Below are positions 62,309 through 64,000 of a stretch of DNA of 64,000 nt, piece after piece. Position numbers and translations under genes: made by a program. Each line of letters starts with the position of its first letter. Position 1 is the first letter of the stretch. The stretch comes from Lachnospiraceae bacterium. GTDB taxonomy: Bacteria > Bacillota > Clostridia > Lachnospirales > Lachnospiraceae. A model generated the notes under the pieces. It worked only from the letters and a program-made list of their open reading frames with translations. It made no database searches and was not told the DNA's origin. The stretch covers positions 1 to 64,000 of the forward strand of contig CAJTEM010000007.1 of assembly GCA_910575255.1 (NCBI GenBank), written 5' to 3'.

Positions 62309-62468
62309 CCGTTTCTTCCTCCCTGTCTCAGCGCGTGCCGAAGATTCATTTCCTCCGCCAGACGATTCCTTCTCTGTAATCATACAAAAGACCTTCCGAT
62401 TTTTCAAGTCCCTGGTTTTTCTTTTCCAGAGGTTGCCTTTTTTACAGGGCGGGGATTCCGGGAGGTAC

Positions 62469-62562
62469 GCCTTGGACCAGGGGAGGGCCGCAGCGGGAAA
62501 GAGTCTGCGAAGTCAACATCTGCAGACCCTTTCCCGCTGCGGCCCTCCCCTGGTTCCAAGGC
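62469..62562. repeat. Palindrome F (94 bp)
   Basis: GCCTTGGACCAGGGGAGGGC and the mirrored GCCCTCCCCTGGTTCCAAGGC are continued by CGCAGCGGGAAAGAGTCTGC/GCAGACCCTTTCCCGCTGCG, giving a ~40-bp stem with few mismatches and a 13-nt loop. It lies between the DUF4015 and DUF1653 genes and could be a transcription end point, though no T-run follows. Confidence 0.85.
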
Positions 62563-62676
62563 TGAATATCCCTTTCCCCTAAATTAACTAAAATTATTTC
62601 ACAGATTCATTACTGTTTATGCTTAATGTCAGTTAAGAAAACCGTCATTCCAATTCAAACGACATTACCCTATCAG

Positions 62677-62800
62677 CCAATGTCATGATGTTGGGGCCAA
62701 AAGGTCTTTTGACCCCTCTGATACCGAATTGTTCCGCACTTTGTGCTCCCGCAATCCTCATGTCATTTAGTTTAGCTCAAAGAATACGCAGCCTTGGAAA
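62677..62800. repeat. Dispersed repeat H, copy 2
   Basis: The core 62677-62771 is the reverse complement of 11078-11172 with ~90% identity. The flank TTTAGCTCAAAGAATACG (62770-62800) is in the same direction as at copy 1, so the flank and core differ in relative orientation between copies. Confidence 0.75.
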
Positions 62801-62836
62801 AGGGAGAGGGAAGAAGCCGGAAAATGTGCCTGCTAT

Positions 62837-64000
62837 TCAATCCTCTCCCATGTAAGCCCCTACCGTCGGCCCTGCCGATCCGGTAGGCACGGGCGGCCCT
62901 GCCTCCAGTCCTGTATACTGGGCCCCGGCCGACGGTTGTGCTGTCTCTGTCGGCGCTTCTCCGACCGTATCCGCGACAAAGGTGCTCTCCGGCAATGCAG
63001 CCCTTGACTGGGCGATCCAGTCCGCCTCTGCCTTTGCCTCCTCCGGGGAAAGCAGGCCGTCCCAGTCATAGCGGCAGGATGCGTCCCACAAGAGCCATTC
63101 GTCATACCCGGCATCATAGGTCGCCTGAATCTGCTCCCGGACCTGATCCGCCCCATAGGGAATATAGTGCATCAGCCAGGAGGCGGTAAAATCCTGCAGC
63201 CATGGCCGCACGATTGCGATATGCTCCTGTCCGTCTCTGGCAAAATAAATCTCCTTGCGGGATGCCTGCAGTGCCGCTGTAATCGTCTCGTAGGGATGCA
63301 TGTCCGGATAATCAATCCCATAATATCCGTCTCCGTAATGGGACGGATAGATCATTGGACTGATGTAGTCCACATGCTTGGCCAGCTCTCCATAGATCTG
63401 ACCTACCGCATTGGCATTGACATCACTGTTGATAATCGCCCCAAACACGTCTGCGGACACAAACAGTCCCTGCTCCCGCAGCTTCCTGTAGGCATACTCC
63501 ATGAATTCACAGATCACATCCGTCCGGGAACGTCCCCGGGTATCCTCTTCCCGAAATACCACATCCTCCATGGAACTCTCGGTACAGAAACGTACATAGT
63601 CAAACTGCACCTCCTGGAAACCCAGCTTCTTTGCCTGTATGCCGATCTCCACCAGGTAATCCCAGGCCTCTTCCCGATAAGGATTCACCCAGGAATTGCC
63701 GTCCTTATCCGTGAATACGGAGCCGTCCGCATACTGGACGCACCACTCCGGGCGTACGGTCCCCAGCCAGGCATCCCGAAAAGCAGGAATCCGGGCAATC
63801 GCATAGATGTCACGTTCTCTCAGCTTATTCATCAAGCCTTCCATATCCTGGATATGAACCCGGACGGACCCCAGTTCCTGGATCAGCGGGGAATCTACCT
63901 CACAGGACACCCGCCCGAAATCATCTTTTAAATCGATCACCAGGGTGTTGATCTCTGTCTTATCAATCTCCTCCAGCAGGGTATCAACCATGCTGGGAGT
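62837..64000 (-). CDS. Putative glycoside hydrolase, DUF4015 family (5' end beyond window)
   Basis: At least 386 residues; the reading frame continues past 64000, so the N-terminus, probably with a signal or membrane segment, is missing. The (beta/alpha)-barrel-like DUF4015 pattern is clear: INTLVIDLKDDFGRVSCEV, YAIARIPAFRDAWLG, then FQEVQFDYVRFCTE, FVSADVFGAIINSD and VDYISPMIYPSHYGDG. The C-terminus is a Pro/Ala/Gly-rich tail. These proteins are related to GH13-like hydrolases and are usually surface-exposed; the substrate is unknown. An ATG at 63991 is internal, not the true start. Confidence 0.85.
   Translation of the reverse strand, partial: TPSMVDTLLEEIDKTEINTLVIDLKDDFGRVSCEVDSPLIQELGSVRVHIQDMEGLMNKLRERDIYAIARIPAFRDAWLGTVRPEWCVQYADGSVFTDKDGNSWVNPYREEAWDYLVEIGIQAKKLGFQEVQFDYVRFCTESSMEDVVFREEDTRGRSRTDVICEFMEYAYRKLREQGLFVSADVFGAIINSDVNANAVGQIYGELAKHVDYISPMIYPSHYGDGYYGIDYPDMHPYETITAALQASRKEIYFARDGQEHIAIVRPWLQDFTASWLMHYIPYGADQVREQIQATYDAGYDEWLLWDASCRYDWDGLLSPEEAKAEADWIAQSRAALPESTFVADTVGEAPTETAQPSAGAQYTGLEAGPPVPTGSAGPTVGAYMGED

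Overview
The window looks like a chromosomal segment of a gut-type Lachnospiraceae (Clostridia) genome. The reasons are the housekeeping order uvrC-hprK-murB-rapZ-whiA-HPr paralogue followed by dnaE-pfkA, the DUF6145/DUF1653/DUF975/DUF2752/DUF4176 families, the clostridial-style zinc-ribbon Ser/Thr kinases, and strong AGGAGG ribosome binding sites. Every gene I can support lies on the minus strand, so transcription runs from high to low coordinates. Family assignments are by reading the sequence only; no database search was possible.

Right edge (64.0-55.5 kb, in transcription order): a DUF4015-type glycoside-hydrolase-like gene cut by the window end, a DUF1653 protein, uvrC, hprK, murB, rapZ, whiA and a Crh-like HPr paralogue (Glu instead of His at position 15, Ser46 kept), closed by a rho-independent terminator.

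Centre (55.4-17.4 kb): a large signalling and type VII secretion (T7SS) block. It starts at a perfect TTGACA-16-TATAAT promoter followed by two abutting ~166-bp palindromes in the leader. Then come a PP2C phosphatase, an FHA protein, a vWA-FHA protein, a kinase-FHA, a second PP2C, a kinase with a solute-binding-protein-like ectodomain, an FHA-FHA-ABC transporter, a pseudokinase, a second zinc-ribbon FHA protein, a PASTA kinase, a cell-wall-binding-repeat protein, two membrane FHA proteins, EssC, a LytTR regulator, an unassigned EspG-like candidate, EsaB/YukD and six small WXG100-type proteins. The downstream cargo is DUF4176, a hydrophobic WXG-like substrate, DUF3592, a WXG-like protein with a papain/C39-like C-terminus, a possible immunity protein and a lipoprotein. 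A DUF975-FHA/DUF2752 pair with its own promoter follows, then a secreted lipase, a second solute-binding-type kinase and a second PASTA kinase that stops 8 bp before dnaE. In all there are five apparently active kinases, one pseudokinase, two PP2C phosphatases and about ten FHA-domain modules around one EssC. The canonical Firmicutes membrane partners EsaA, EssA and EssB were not found.

Left of the block (17.4-8.65 kb): dnaE, pfkA, a DUF6145 protein, dusB, greA and lysS. The left end (8.4-0.1 kb) is an accessory island: an AAA-ATPase-like/PD-(D/E)XK protein, an MNT/HEPN toxin-antitoxin pair, ParA/ParB of the mobile-element type, two Rpn-like nuclease proteins and a decayed polyvalent (LPD-type) nucleotidyltransferase fragment.

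The intergenic spaces carry a striking set of palindromes: four 165-167 bp elements ending in CTAG, two of these sites lying just downstream of consensus promoters, plus other long hairpins and a ~95-bp dispersed repeat present twice in inverted orientation.

My working model (inference) is that envelope-sensing kinases (PASTA for muropeptides, solute-binding-like for small ligands) and two phosphatases set the phosphorylation of FHA-partner proteins and so control an EssC-driven T7SS that exports WXG100 proteins and at least one peptidase-like effector.
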